A stretch of DNA of 64,000 nucleotides. It comes from Macrothele yani. Lineage: Eukaryota; Arthropoda; Arachnida; Araneae; Macrothelidae. The stretch is from the NCBI GenBank assembly GCA_039090855.1, contig CM077024.1, positions 61,031,594 to 61,095,593 of the forward strand, in the 5' to 3' direction. The position numbers and the translations under genes were made by a program. Below the pieces are notes generated by a model. That model searched no databases. It saw only the letters and a list, made by a program, of their open reading frames with translations, and was not told the DNA's origin. Position 1 is the first letter of the stretch; each line of letters opens with the position of its first letter. Below are positions 1 to 11,100 of the stretch, one piece after another.

Positions 1-386
1 TCTTTCCCTCGACCGGTGCTTTCCAGTTCGGGTTCATCTATTCCATCTGTGTATACTGTTCCTCAGGTCCCACCTTCCACCACTGTGTTTCCCCAAGACT
101 CTTCAGCTCTTTCTCAGTTTAACAGTTTGCCGTCTCTACCTGTTCCTTTCATTGCACCGCTTTAGGACTATTCCAGTTTGTAGCCTCCGCCTGGTTCCTC
201 CACCGTTTTGCTCCAGGATTTTTCTACAATGCCTGCTTCATATTCAGCTGCTACGATCTCCACTGTGCCCCTTGTGGACTCCCCGGCGTTTCTTCTGCAG
301 TCACCCCTAGACTCGTCCCACTATGGTAAGAGCACATCGGTGGTCTCCCCTCCACCGGTACGGAACCCATCACCGTCGGCCCGGAC

Positions 387-1298
387 TTGGCTTTGGCAGT
401 TGTTCCTTCTCACTGCTCTTCTGACCCGTCGTTACCAGCCTCTGGTTCTTCACCCATAATCTCCGCATCACTTGACGACACACTAGTACGTTCATCATTG
501 CCCGGCTTTTCTTCTTGCGCCGCCTGTTCTTTGAAACATTCTTCAACTGCTTCTTCCGCAGTATCCACAGACACATCTTCAGCTACGGACTCAGGTTCTG
601 ATCTTACAGAGTACTCGGATACTACTCTGCCTCCTAACTACTTTGCACATCTTTCTGCTTCCGAGTGTCAACTTCTTTGTGCTAAGCACCTCAAAGAGAT
701 TGCTCCGGCTGATATCAAGAAAGCTCTCCATTATCTCACCTTAATAAAGATCTCTGTACCATTTCGTGAGAATTGTAGCTCTCGAATCACTTATAACAAA
801 GCTCTAGACTCCTGGTGTTCTGCCAGATCGTACTTCAAACTCCCGTACACGGCAGATAGGGACTTGTCAATGGCTCGGCGATTTGATCATCTGCGTCCGT
901 CCTCCAAGCCGTATGTCACGCCTTCGTCGAATGCAGCTGCAGCTCCGTCCTTGCCTATTTCCGTTTCCATTCAACCGACTCCGCGTCCCATTGTTGCACT
1001 ACCTCCGTCCTCTGTTGTTCTACAATCTTCATCTCCGCTCGACCAGTCGTCTTCCTCTCAGCCCTCTATTTCGGCGCCCTTAACAGGGACCATTCCAAAG
1101 AAACGTTCACGTAGCTCCTCTCAGCGCACGCGGAAACGTCGTGCCAAAATCAAAGTATCTTCAGCGGTTCCTGTTGTGTCTGTACCATGTTCTCCACTTC
1201 CACCACAGCCATTTCCACAAGATTTTGCCAATGATGATGACTTCATTTACACCTTCACTCTTTGGGAAGAACTACATTATTCCGACCTTTACTATTAG
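387..1298 (+). CDS. Hypothetical Ser/Pro-rich protein, 303 codons
   Basis: Function not recognised. The frame is open for 303 codons. Roughly the first 80 residues and the last 120 are Ser/Thr/Pro-rich and probably disordered. A middle block at about residues 80-170 looks globular, with a Cys-containing ALHYLTLIKISVPFREN segment and a following SWCSARSYFKLP segment. Near residue 240 there is a basic cluster (KKRSRSSSQRTRKRRAK) that could be a nuclear localisation or nucleic-acid-binding signal. An acidic patch (NDDDF) is close to the C-terminus. The start is uncertain: the frame may be entered from an upstream exon or may belong to a retroelement ORF. Strong pyrimidine bias favours Ser/Pro/Leu codons, so a chance ORF cannot be excluded. 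Confidence 0.3.
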   Translation: MALAVVPSHCSSDPSLPASGSSPIISASLDDTLVRSSLPGFSSCAACSLKHSSTASSAVSTDTSSATDSGSDLTEYSDTTLPPNYFAHLSASECQLLCAKHLKEIAPADIKKALHYLTLIKISVPFRENCSSRITYNKALDSWCSARSYFKLPYTADRDLSMARRFDHLRPSSKPYVTPSSNAAAAPSLPISVSIQPTPRPIVALPPSSVVLQSSSPLDQSSSSQPSISAPLTGTIPKKRSRSSSQRTRKRRAKIKVSSAVPVVSVPCSPLPPQPFPQDFANDDDFIYTFTLWEELHYSDLYY

Positions 1299-2144
1299 TC
1301 TGACTTTGCTCCTGCCTAGGCGTTCTATGTACTATCGTTCTGGTTTTCGGATTTGTCTTACACCCATCATACCCATTATTTGAACTTTACGCGTGTTATT
1401 CATCGTGTTTATTATCTTGTTGTATTGTGTTTCTCCTGTTCTACGAGTGTCGCCTGCGTGCTCACGTTGTATTGTATCTTCCTTATCTTATGCATACTTC
1501 ATGTTCTTCCTGTTATAATGTTATAATCCCATGCTATGGCCTGTCGCTCACTATGTACTTGTTGTATTATGCTACCCCTGTTCTATGAGTGCGGTCTGCG
1601 TGCCCATGTTCTCATGTTTCTCCTTACTCTGTGCATACTCCATATTATACCTGTGTCTCGCCCGGTTTTGTATGTGCTATTTTGGTTTCTCGATTTTGCT
1701 CATACTTCTTCGTTTACTATAGTGACATCACCTGTAGTATGTATGTGCCCGAATTTTGTATTCTCTTGTTGTTTGTCCTGCATTCATATGTACCATTTAG
1801 TGTATAATTCCTCGTGCTTTCCTATTGTTTTCTTGTTCGCCCTCGTTTCTTGAGAGTGGCCTGCGGACCCACGCGTTCATTATGTATGCTTCTTTTCCCA
1901 TGAACGCTCACGCAATTGCCTATGACTCCTCCGTGCTATTGCTATGATATTAGTTCCTGTTCTTAGCCCTGGTGTTATTATATTTACTCAGTATTTTATA
2001 ATACAAGTGCCCACGACTTCTATTTCGTTATCTTTAGTTCCCCCCATGTATGCAATATGTTTATTGCCTGTGATTTTGTCCGAATGTCATATGTCCTTTG
2101 CTCATGTTTTTATGCCCTATTTTATTGTATACTCCTAGTTGTAC

Positions 2145-2150
2145 AATAAA
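2145..2150 (+). promoter_or_regulatory. Poly(A) signal AATAAA
   Basis: AATAAA sits at the end of the pyrimidine-rich stretch and is followed within about 20 bases by an A-rich run. It would end a + strand transcript coming from the ORF at 387-1298. Confidence 0.35.
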
Positions 2151-2417
2151 GCGATTCTGAAAAACAAAACTTTATCATGTTATTTCGGTGGTATACTGAA
2201 CCGGTTCTGTTGAATATCATCGAAATGGGATCAAAGGTCAGGGCACAGGACCGAGATTTATTCCACAGCCATTATCCTCATAACTTGAGCAGTGATTTCT
2301 GGTATGTTTTTAAAGCGTATTATAATCAATGCATTGCATGATTTTACTAACTTGTTTTTCATTTCCTTCCACTCATTATCTCCTCTATTCTGTAATCATT
2401 TCTGTGCTCATGAGCTA

Positions 2418-3716
2418 CGAGGGTTGTACCGAAAATAATGCAAAAGTGGGCATAAATTTTCTATTAACCGACAAAGGTGGTTCAAATTGCACGTTTTGGT
2501 AGAGTAACTTTTACTCTACAGTAACCCATCTTCTTTGCAGGTAAATAATGGATTCCAAGCAGTAGCAACGTGTCGTCATTGAGTTTTTGACGAAGGAATG
2601 GTGAAAGAGTTCCGACATCAACAGAAGGCTGCAGATTGTTTACGGAGATGACCCCATTCACAAGAACAATGTGCACACATGGATTAAGAAGTTTGAAGAA
2701 ACGGAAACCAGCATTGAAGACAAACCACGCAGTGGGAGACCATCATCTGCTATCACTGACACAAATCGTCAGCGAGTGGATGAATTGATTTGCGTGGAGA
2801 GAAGAGTCACAATCCGTGATCTTGTTGCACAACTGGACTGTGGTCACAATGCCATATAGAAAATGGCGGAAAACTTAGGGTATCGGAAAGCGTGTGCAAA
2901 AGGGATGCCTCAACAGTTGACACCCGATTTGAAGGAGAGAAGGGTGGCAGTCTACTAAGATCTGCTGGAAGCTTTTGAAACCAATGAAGACACATTTTTT
3001 TATTATCTGGTGACAGGGAACGGAAGGTGGTAGTATCCTTACGATCTAGAAAGGAAGAATCAATACATGCAATAGCGATACACCTTTTCACCAAGGCCTA
3101 AGAAGTTCAAGAGCAAAGAATCAACACAGAAAGCCATAGTGACTGTTTATTTTTTTTTGGGGGGGGGGGGGATGACGAGGTGTCATTCTCCTTGATTTTC
3201 TGGAACGTGGCCGTACCGTGAACAGCGCACGGTATATTAAGACACTCAAGAAGTTTAGAGAAGCCATAAGGAGGAAGGGACAGAACAATAATCTGAAAGG
3301 GATCCACATTCGCCATGGTAATGCGAGATTACACACATCTTTGGCAACAAATCAGGTGATCTGCAGATTAGGCTGCTCGGTGGTCCCCATCCACAGTACA
3401 GCCCATATCTTCCACCCTCCGACTTCGCCTATTCAGTTCAATGAAGGACAGTCTCCGGGGAATTTATTTGATGACATAGATGAGGTGAAAGGGGCTGCGA
3501 AAAATTTGGTACAACAGTCCACACCTGAATTTTTTCAAATAGGGTTCGAGAGTTGTGTTCAACGATGGCGCAAATGCATCGCTTGTGATGAAGACTATGG
3601 AGTAGTACCTTTGTATAAAGAAAAAGGTACTTTACCAACATTTGAAATTTGAACGACTTCTGTCAATTAATAATAAAGTTATGCTCACTTTTACATTACT
3701 TTCGGTACAACCCTGG
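2418..3716 (+). mobile_element. mariner element, complete but decayed
   Basis: The ends carry inverted repeats that share GGGTTGTACCGAAA (start near 2421; reverse complement near 3700-3714). TA dinucleotides flank both ends (2416-2417 and 3717-3718), the mariner target duplication. The length, about 1.3 kb, is normal for mariner. A T/G homopolymer tract near 3150-3171 interrupts the coding part. The element is non-autonomous now. Confidence 0.85.
2548..3652 (+). pseudogene. mariner transposase pseudogene
   Basis: Remains of a mariner (IS630/Tc1/mariner superfamily) transposase, which would cut and paste the element through a D,D,34D catalytic centre. An N-terminal helix-turn-helix part reads VIEFLTKEW and then VHTWIKKFEETETSIEDKPR. 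The stretch GRPSSAITDTNRQRVDELI is the typical linker. A later segment IRHGNARLHTSLATN matches the second catalytic motif (HDNARPH), with the aspartate replaced by glycine. Stops occur right after the start, after CGHNAI and elsewhere, and the middle contains frameshifts and the T/G tract. It cannot encode an active enzyme. Confidence 0.8.
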
Positions 3717-4027
3717 TATTTCCTCACGATGGAGAATGCAGAATTTGATAGGAGGTAAACCTACGACGTGTAGTACAGCTTCCAGTCTCTTTTTCTTTCC
3801 TTTACTTCTTGCCAAGCTAGTTTGGCCCACTGCTAAAATAATACTTTCCTCGTTTTCCACCATGTGCCATTAATTTGGGTTCATGACTTTTATGCGCTTT
3901 CCATATCTTTTTTTCTTTTTTTTTTTTTTTTTTTTTTACTTCAAACATCTCTGCTGGGTTTTTATTTTTTTCCAGTATCCCAGTACAAGGTGTACCATAT
4001 AATCATTCTACTCGCCCAACTCCAGCA

Positions 4028-4112
4028 GATCCAGTGACAGAGTGGTCTGAGGTGCTGGTTTCTGATCATGTATTCGAAATTGTCCCGACCTATCTCGCAT
4101 AAGGGATCGCTG
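4028..4112 (+). repeat. Decayed tRNA-like SINE head
   Basis: The stretch contains agagtggtctgaggtgctgg followed by tctgatcat. This matches the head of the SINE copies at 35540, 46642 and 53623, which have cgcagtggtctaaggcgttgg and tgatcattcg. The body and tail are not recognisable, so this is an old fragment. Confidence 0.4.
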
Positions 4113-4532
4113 ATGTATTTATCTCATGTATGTGTCCCTTCCATGGAAACATTGGTCGCAATTTAAGAACTGGAGGTTGCGTTATAGCCCTGTGGTTTGC
4201 TTATGGTGGTCTATAAATTCACTTCCACAAAATATACCATTTCCTATCTTTCTTTCGGGATTCGTTTTTCATTTCACGCATTTTTTTGTGAAATAATCCA
4301 TTTTCTGTTCCGATTTGTATAATCCTGGTATTTCTGTTTTCTATCGTCCAAAGTTATTCCTGGCATTTCCCCCATATTTTATTTACTCATTTTGTCTTTT
4401 ATCAGTTGCTTTCTACGTTGTGTATACTGTATACACGGTCTAATCACATTATTGTAACCACCAGCTAATATCCAGGGTAACCGCCGTGTGCAGTGCGGAG
4501 AGCAGCTAAACGGGCTACGAGTTACTCAATAA

Positions 4533-5053
4533 TTAATATATATCAAATACGTGGAGATAATGTAAATGGACGATGTCATCGCTCTTTCCACGTTATTTGT
4601 AAATTCGAACGCACTCGACTAGTTATCGAGAGTTCTGGGGTTCGATCACAGCGGTGCCGGAATGCAAATTTTTTAGTCGCTATGCGTTGTTTAAAAATAA
4701 CGTAAAAAGAGCGATGACATCGTCCATTTACATTATCTCCACGTATTTTATATATATTAACCATTTCTATCGCCCTTTGAATTTATCAGCTACAATTAAA
4801 TAGCTGTTGTGTTAAATGCTACCAGATGACGCCATCTCAGTTGCTGAGACCATCAAAACGTATTCGTGTAGTCAGAAGCTGACTGATAAACCACGCATGG
4901 CGCTGAGAATTGTTGGCTCCGTAGCGTAAATTCGAACGCACTCGACTAGTTATCGAGAGTTGTGGGGTTCGATTCTAGCGGTGCCGGAATGCAATTATTT
5001 CAGTCGCTATGCGTTGCTTAAAAATAACGTGGAAAGAGCGATGACATCGTCCA
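4533..5053. mobile_element. tRNA-Thr-like inverted-repeat element nested in Tc1
   Basis: The insertion is flanked by a 13-bp duplication AGTTACTCAATAA (4520-4532 and 5053-5065). Inside, 4533-4600 is the inverted copy of 4690-4757. Between the arms, and again at 4926-4990, lies a tRNA-like segment. The better copy starts near 4914 with GGCTCCG and ends CGGTGCC. It has a stem CTCGA/TCGAG enclosing a CTAGTTA loop, and a GGGGTTCGATTC B-box. The acceptor and loop fit a tRNA-Thr(AGT)-derived head. Long variable target duplications are typical of target-primed (SINE-like) insertion rather than of TA-duplicating MITEs. The duplicated inner block suggests two copies inserted one in the other, or an internal rearrangement. 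Confidence 0.6.
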
Positions 5054-5065
5054 GTTACTCAATAA

Positions 5066-6035
5066 GGTGCTGGAACGTGTTCACAAGTATGAGGAGCCAT
5101 GCTGACTGCAGTGCATCTAACAGCTGCTGGAGGGTACGTGGTGGATGATCCATGGAGCGAACAACACGACCTGGTGGTCCCAGAGATGTCCAATTGGGTT
5201 TAAGTCTGGGAAAATTCGGGGGCCAGGGAAGTACTTTGAAGTTTTCATTGGGTTCTTCCAACCACTCTCGGACATTTCTAGCTGCGTGACACGTTGCATT
5301 GTCGTTCTGGAAGATCCCATCCGCCCCAGGGAAGACAATCAGCATGTATGGGCATACGTGGTCTGCAAGGATGGATTCATAACAACTTCGGTCCATAGTG
5401 CCTTTCACAGGTATGAGTAGACCTTGGGAATGCCACGAAAACATTCCCCAGACCATAACGCAGCCCCAACCGGCTTGTGTTCTTCCAGCAATGGTTGAAG
5501 AGTGTTATTTCTCCGATGTTTCTGTTCTTATACTCCAACGTCCATCCGTTCGATGAAGCGGAAGATGTGACTCATCGGATAAGGCAGTCCTTTGCCAATC
5601 AGCAGAGGTCCAATTACGATACTGCTGTACTAATATAAGCCTTTTATGCCGATGCACCTTTGTTAGCAACTCAGCATAGGTGCAGTGATCATCCGTCTGC
5701 ATCGGAGCCCCATACGCAACAGGGTTCGCTGAACTGTCGTTTTAGACACACTTCCGGTAGCCTCTAGTTTATTCGGCCAGTGAGTTGCTCCACTGTAGGG
5801 TGTCGATCGGCCCTCACGCACCTTCACAGCCGACGTTCACCTCTCACATCAATAGCACGTGGCGGTTCGCAGTTTCCTCATCGCTTATTCGCAATGGCGC
5901 CATTTCTCCAATCACGATACAATTTAACCTACAGCAGCACGCGGGCAGTTCACAAACTGCGTTATTTCAGAAATACTGCCACCCTTGCCCAGAAAGCGGA
6001 TAATCATCCCTTTTCTCAAATCTGATAAATCGCTC
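5066..6035 (-). pseudogene. Tc1-like transposase pseudogene
   Basis: A Tc1-type DDE transposase remnant read on the - strand. The N-terminal part (about 6035-5960) retains RKGMIIRFLGKGGSISEITQ, the first helix-turn-helix. The first catalytic motif appears as ALSDESHLPLH near 5570, the second as FQNDNATCHAARN near 5290, and the third is visible only in another frame (PDLNPIGHLWD, near 5200). There are stops between the segments and at least one frameshift before the last motif. The C-terminal LVNTFQHLIE lies directly against the nested insertion's target duplication. Not functional. Confidence 0.8.
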
Positions 6036-6648
6036 CTTTTATCCAATACAGCAACGAGTGATATGTTTTCAGAATGCCTGCATCACACCTTATATACTCT
6101 CCAAGGCAGCTCACGACACGTGTCTTCTTTCATTGGCTACGCACTGTTGACGTCAAAAGTAGGAGCTGGTCACAATAATGTGACTCCACTGTATATTTCT
6201 AAAGTACTTGTTAGGACTAAAAGTACGCGCTAACAGAAAATATTTATTTCAAGTGAACTAGGAATGTTGCTGTTCCATATATCACTTAATGTTCCAAAGG
6301 CAACACAGAACTGCTGAAATATCCGTTTTATTTCTATAATGTTCTCTAAATGTTTAGATTTATACCTTTACGCGGAAAGTATAACAGAGTAACCACATAA
6401 AAATGTCAGCTTTCTGTTTTTCCCGTGTATTTATTTTATTTTAAGTACTATTTCGTTCCATCTCTTTTTCCTATACTTCGCAATTTCTTTTTTCCAGGTA
6501 AATGAAGGAATTTATCTCAAAGTAATTTCAGCAGTTGTAGTATATGTTTCTCTTTACCTTTGATTAGTTTTTCGTTTACTTAGATCCAGTCTTGCATTTC
6601 TGTCTTTGTGATTCAAAGAATTTAACCCTTCTTTTATAATTCTTTCCT

Positions 6649-6780
6649 AATTTGAAATAAGGACAATAGAGGAGCATCGTAATCCGCTTTTGCGACGAAT
6701 TTAGCCCCTTTTTTTAATGCTTCCCTTATTTAAAATAAGGACAATGGAGCATCATAATCCGATTTTGCGACGACTTCTAA
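6649..6780. repeat. Two-copy direct repeat, about 50 bp
   Basis: Two copies about 80 bp apart share the blocks ataaggacaat, ggagcatc(g/a)taatccg and ttttgcgacga. They differ by several substitutions and a short indel, so this is an old local duplication. Confidence 0.65.
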
Positions 6781-7232
6781 AATAATTTCTTCACTTTTAT
6801 GAGAAAACTGAGCAAAACAAAAGACAGTGGGTTACCGGAAGACGTGTGGCGGTCTGATTTTGTATCAAATGTCGTGGATTTGGTAAAGAAACAGCGATCC
6901 TTAATTGGTGGTTTTTGACAACTTCACCCACATTATTCAGAGACGTGTATATGGGATTCATGCATATATTTTCTGAATGCATTTTTCTTTTGTTGTCCTG
7001 CTTAGCAATCTCTTGCTTCTAAATTCCAGAACAAAAGTTTTTAATATTTGTCAGTGTTGGTAATTCTTCGCTGAACTTTATTTTCACACATTGAACGGTT
7101 TAAAGATTCTTTTGCTAACAAATTAAGTATTCCCGGCTTTACTCTCACAACGATTGTAACGTACCAGGAGATGTGACGTACCTGCCAGAAGGACGCACAC
7201 GACATAAAGGCAGATAGGAATCAGAATAAAAC

Positions 7233-7304
7233 GTCCGCGTAGCTCAATTGGTAGAGTGACCTATTCCGGAATGAGGGGATCCGGGTTCGAATCCTGGCGT
7301 GGAC
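7233..7304 (+). tRNA. tRNA-like sequence, probable pseudogene
   Basis: A 72-base stretch folds in part as a tRNA. The acceptor GTCCGCG pairs with CGTGGAC (one G-U). A D-arm GCTC/GAGT encloses AATTGGTA. A T-arm CCGGG-TTCGAAT-CCTGG gives a good B-box, and the A-box TAGCTCAATTGGTAGAGTG is also good. The anticodon stem fails: ACCTA does not pair with ATGAG, and a base appears to be missing, so no anticodon can be assigned. No A-tail or target duplication is seen. It is either a damaged tRNA gene or the head of a SINE of a second family. Confidence 0.45.
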
Positions 7305-8601
7305 AGAAATGACGGAGAAATTTACTTCGTTATACGCTCTTTTTCACTAACTTAAATGCAAATGTTTTATCTTTGCGAAAATTTGTTGCCTTTCTCTGTC
7401 AATTAATTCGCCATCGTTTAGCTCTTATGTTACCAATGGTTTTAAAATTACAATTATTTTCCATTTGAATTTATCCCTATAGGCAATCCTTTGGTACTGG
7501 GTTAACAGTCCATTTGTCTTCCAAGGAAATCAATATTTATTTTCAAACTCCTAAAACCATGGGAAGAGTTCTGGGGTTTGCTTTATTTTTTTCTTTCTGA
7601 GTTTTTATCTTCACTCCGGGGTTCTGATGGCAAGACTGCAGTAGAAGAAATAAACAGATCAAGCTATGTGTAATCACTGCAAGCAAGGAGATGGCCAAAA
7701 AAATGCTTTCGTTATAGTAATGAAAAATCTACTGCAAGTTGAACGATAAGTGTTAATTAAGGAATTCCACATTTAGCTAGATCCATGAAGTGAATCACAA
7801 CATATATTTTGGGGTGGTGTTCATTATTCCGTCTTAAATCTGAACTGTTCTGATGGTACTGAGACGCTCATACTTGGATATTCGTTAACGTACTGTTTTC
7901 TATTTCTCCTTTTTTTCATGACCGGCAATAGAATGTTGTAGATGCCCATACTGTTATCCATTTAGTGAATACGACTAGCGATAGCTCTGTTTCATGTTTT
8001 TGATTTAATGTATAACGATACAGGGGAGAAAATTCCTGACAACAGTGGATTTTGTTCGTTCCATTGAGTTTTGCTCACTATGAAATTGGGCATACTGGGT
8101 CTCACCTTAATTGAGAGCTTCATTAAGAGTTCTGTCTCACAACACTAAATGTAGTTTTATTTTATAAGTTGATACTACCCGTTACAATATTTGAAAATCT
8201 GAAGTAACACTTCGTCACGTCTTTGCTCATTTTCAGTAGTTCATTTGATGCGTTGTAGTGCAAATACCGCTATGGTGTTCGATAAACTGCAGTCATTTAG
8301 AGTACAGGCAGAAGCTACGACAGGATGTTGAGGTCGCTTTTCTCCTATATTGTAAGTGGAGGCTGAATGTTTTGGGTAAAAACTTGTTGCATGCTATATC
8401 CTTTTACGGGTACATGATTTGTTACTCTTACTACTGATCATTATTCTACGAAAAATCAGAGAAATGTTCAGTAATTACGGCAGAGACCGCATATAAGCCT
8501 ATTTACCACCAGAGATTCCCATTCCGGGTCTACGCACGTTCATGGCACATATACCTACCAGAACATCTACTGACACTTTCTCAAGACAGGGTCTTCTGGT
8601 T

Positions 8602-8712
8602 TAAACACTTCTTTAGATCCGCAGTATTTTAAATACATCTTTAGATCAGCAGTATGTTAAACACTTATTTAGATCTGCAGTATTTTATACAATTCTTTAG
8701 ATCCGTAGTATC
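8602..8712. repeat. 28-bp tandem repeat, 4 copies
   Basis: The block tttagatc(c/a/t)gcagtat recurs at 8612, 8640, 8668 and 8696, a strict 28-bp period, with ttaaacac/taaatacat spacers. The copies differ by a few substitutions. No gene is attached to it. Confidence 0.75.
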
Positions 8713-9035
8713 CTACTTAAATTTTGGACACATCTACTTAAGAAGGGTGTGGGTCTTCATCACACGCAGACTTTCATGGACACTGTGAGGTTAAATTGCC
8801 ATGCATACTTTGCGCTTTGCTTGTCTCTAGGGATAACGAAAACCAGTGTCAGGGAGACAAGCCTTCCACATTGAAAGTCACTACCTCTTCTTAATTCTTT
8901 ACTGTCTTTTACTAAAACTGACTTACACACGAATAGTAATGTCGCTAATTCATGTTGGTTTCTTCCTCCTCTTAGCTATATAGCATATTACTTTATTAAA
9001 ACTCTTACTTTAAAGAGTCACAAGTATATCACATA

Positions 9036-10277
9036 CATTATATTGACAAACGTCACCGGACACCTAGAAGAAAAACCCCGCATAGCATTTATTGACATAC
9101 ATTAGCACTGTGTCGGTCCACCTTTGGCCTTATTGCATGCACTGACTCTTCGAGACATGCTTTCGACAAGGTTTTGGAACACAGCGATAGGTATGCGCTT
9201 TCTTTCAATACATAATGCTGCCGTTAACTGTTGCTTAGTAGTAGGCCTTGGTTCCAAACTTCTTATGCGGTGCTCTAATTCATCCCATAGGTGCTCTATG
9301 GGATTAAGATCAGGTCTCTGTGCTTCCCAGTTTGCTCACAATACAGAATTATTGTCAAACCACGCTGTAACAGTCCCTGCTTTATGGCTCGGTGCATTAT
9401 CCTGCTGGTACCAACAAATCTCGGTTCCATAGTATTGCCACAGAGTTGGTAGGGCATAATAGTCCAGAATGTCGAGGTAGATGTGCTGGTTAACTGGTTT
9501 GTCCACAATAACCAATGGGCCGGGACCATAGCACAAAAAACATCCCCACACGAGTACATTTCCAGCCCCAAACTTGACCGTAGGAAGAGTACACTGTATT
9601 AAATAGCGTTTCCCCGCCTGCCGCAATACCCACACACTGCCATCAGACATATGGATCGTGTACCTGGATTCATGAGTCCATATGACCCGTTTCCATTGAT
9701 CTACGGTCCACGATAAATGTTTCTTACACCATGCTAAACGACGAGTAGCCTTCCGAGTGGATATGAAGGGCTTATGAGCAGCCGCACGACCACGGTAACC
9801 CATGGAATGAAGTTCTCTGCGAATGGTACGTGTACATACCGAGGTTCCAGCATTTGTACTCTCCTGTTCACTCAGGTCTTGTGCAGTACTCAGTCGATTA
9901 GATGTAACGACTGTCCTGAGGATTCGACGTACACCATCACTGAATTTCTTTGGTCTGGCGGTACGTTTTGCTGCTTCAGGCTCGCCATGTGTCTTCCATT
10001 TATTCAGTATATCCAAAACAGTTGACTTAGGTATGTTTAAACGCCTCTGGGTATCTCTTATGGACAACCCACAAATATAACACTTAACAATCTTTCCTTT
10101 CTCAAAGTCAGTTCTCACCCGCCACGACATTTTCACTTGACCTCACAGTGCGATATGATCGCGGGCATCTGCAGGCTTGTTTTATACCGATTGCAGTTGT
10201 ACCGCACATCTTAACAACGCAGCGGATCTGTTCATTTGCTTTTGAACGGGTGTCCGGTGACTTTTGTCCGTATAGTG
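9036..10277 (-). mobile_element. Tc1-like element, full length
   Basis: Terminal inverted repeats share GTCACCGGACACC (near 9051 and, reversed, near 10248-10260) and extend outward through GACAAA to TA target duplications at 9034-9035 and 10278-10279. The length of 1,242 bp is normal for Tc1. The single gene fills most of it on the - strand. Confidence 0.9.
9112..10136 (-). pseudogene. Tc1-like transposase, one frameshift and lost first D
   Basis: The frame is open for 266 codons from 10136. It contains a paired-like helix-turn-helix (FEKGKIVKCYICGLSIRDTQ then IPKSTVLDILNKW), a GRPR-like linker (RTARPKKFSDG), a second HTH, and the block GYRGRAAAHKPFIS. The first catalytic motif reads WTHESRYT, with histidine in place of the usual aspartate (SDES). 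The second is intact (WYQQDNAPSHKA). Near 9340 the frame breaks. The remainder, including the third motif (PIEHLWDELEHR) and the C-terminal SMSRRVSACNKAKGGPTQC, follows in another frame to a TAA at 9112-9114. The ATG at 10136 lies shortly inside the right TIR. Inactive, but one of the better preserved copies here. Confidence 0.85.
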
Positions 10278-10279
10278 TA

Positions 10280-11100
10280 TATCAAAGCTTTGACCAAGTG
10301 AATAGATTTTGTTGCCTTTTTTCTTTTTTTGCATTTACCTTTAAATTCAGCACCTGGTGTTTTCATTTTTCCTTTAAATGAAATCACACGTATTTTAATT
10401 TGTCTGCAACTTTTATTTACTTCCCTTTTGATGTTACTGGAAAAGGCGATAAACCTGGCCAACAATTTATTACGTTATTTCATAATTTTGCTGTTTTCTT
10501 CCGGGGCTGGTGGGAACCAATGGAAAGACTGTGTGAAGAAAGCCATGAGATTATAAATAAAATATGCAATATAGAGTTTCTCACTTTTTCCGTTTGAAAC
10601 AAAGCGAAGAATAAAAAATTGCTTTTCAGAACTTTAATTTCGGTAAGATACCTGATCCTAAGGGAAGATACCGATGCTACTGTTCTGAAATAAAATTTGG
10701 AAAAGATAGTTGCCCTGCACACAACTTCACAAAATTTGTCCTCGGCAACGCAACAAAAGTTTGATGAAAATAAAAGCGATCACACAGTAACCTGAAAATG
10801 CAGTAGGTTGCTTCATTCGTTTAACACTGAAATATATTTTCTTTATTTAACGGGATCCCACTGGCTTCATGCAGAAGCATAATACTAAAATTTGGATATG
10901 GTGTGGCTTCTGATTGAAGTAATTAACTGCAAACATTCAACCTTTTTTCGGTGACCAATGATATAAAGTGAAGATTGGCCTACTAAGAAATACTCAAGAA
11001 CAATGTTAACAGTACAATCCAGGGGTTGAAGTTTCTTGGCTAGAAAGTCTTTCAATAAAACTGTTTTCATAAACACAGACATTTAACGTGGACCAGGTAT
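10280..11100. other. Intergenic, no gene seen
   Basis: AT-rich sequence with only short chance ORFs. No transposon ends or family motifs recognised. Confidence 0.5.

Larger units (their letters stand above)
1..2160 (+). other. Pyrimidine-rich stretch ending in a poly(A) signal
   Basis: The + strand is strongly enriched in C and T over about 2.1 kb, with long runs such as tcctcc and ttcttcc and few purine tracts. Only one long ORF (387-1298) lies in it. The stretch ends with an AATAAA hexamer at 2145-2150 and an A-rich run shortly after, which looks like the 3' end of a transcript or of a retroelement. From 1300 to 2140 every frame is broken, as expected for a 3' UTR. It could be the last exon and UTR of a host gene or the tail of an unrecognised element. 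The left part lies outside the window. Confidence 0.35.
4434..6191 (-). mobile_element. Tc1-like element, decayed, with a nested insertion
   Basis: The outer ends form an imperfect inverted repeat: TCACATTATTGT(A/G)ACC occurs near 4444-4460 and, reversed, near 6169-6184. TA flanks the termini (4432-4433 and 6192-6193). The internal gene runs on the - strand. A 520-bp insertion (4533-5053) lies just beyond the transposase C-terminus. Without that insertion the element would be about 1.2 kb. Confidence 0.7.
6192..9033. other. Intergenic, no gene seen
   Basis: Apart from a 50-bp direct repeat, one tRNA-like sequence and a 28-bp tandem repeat (listed separately), I see no coding signature or transposon ends in this AT-rich stretch. 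Confidence 0.5.

Noticed and set aside
7233..7304. A functional tRNA gene
   Set aside because: Acceptor, D and T arms are good, but the anticodon stem does not pair and no anticodon can be placed; kept only as tRNA-like.
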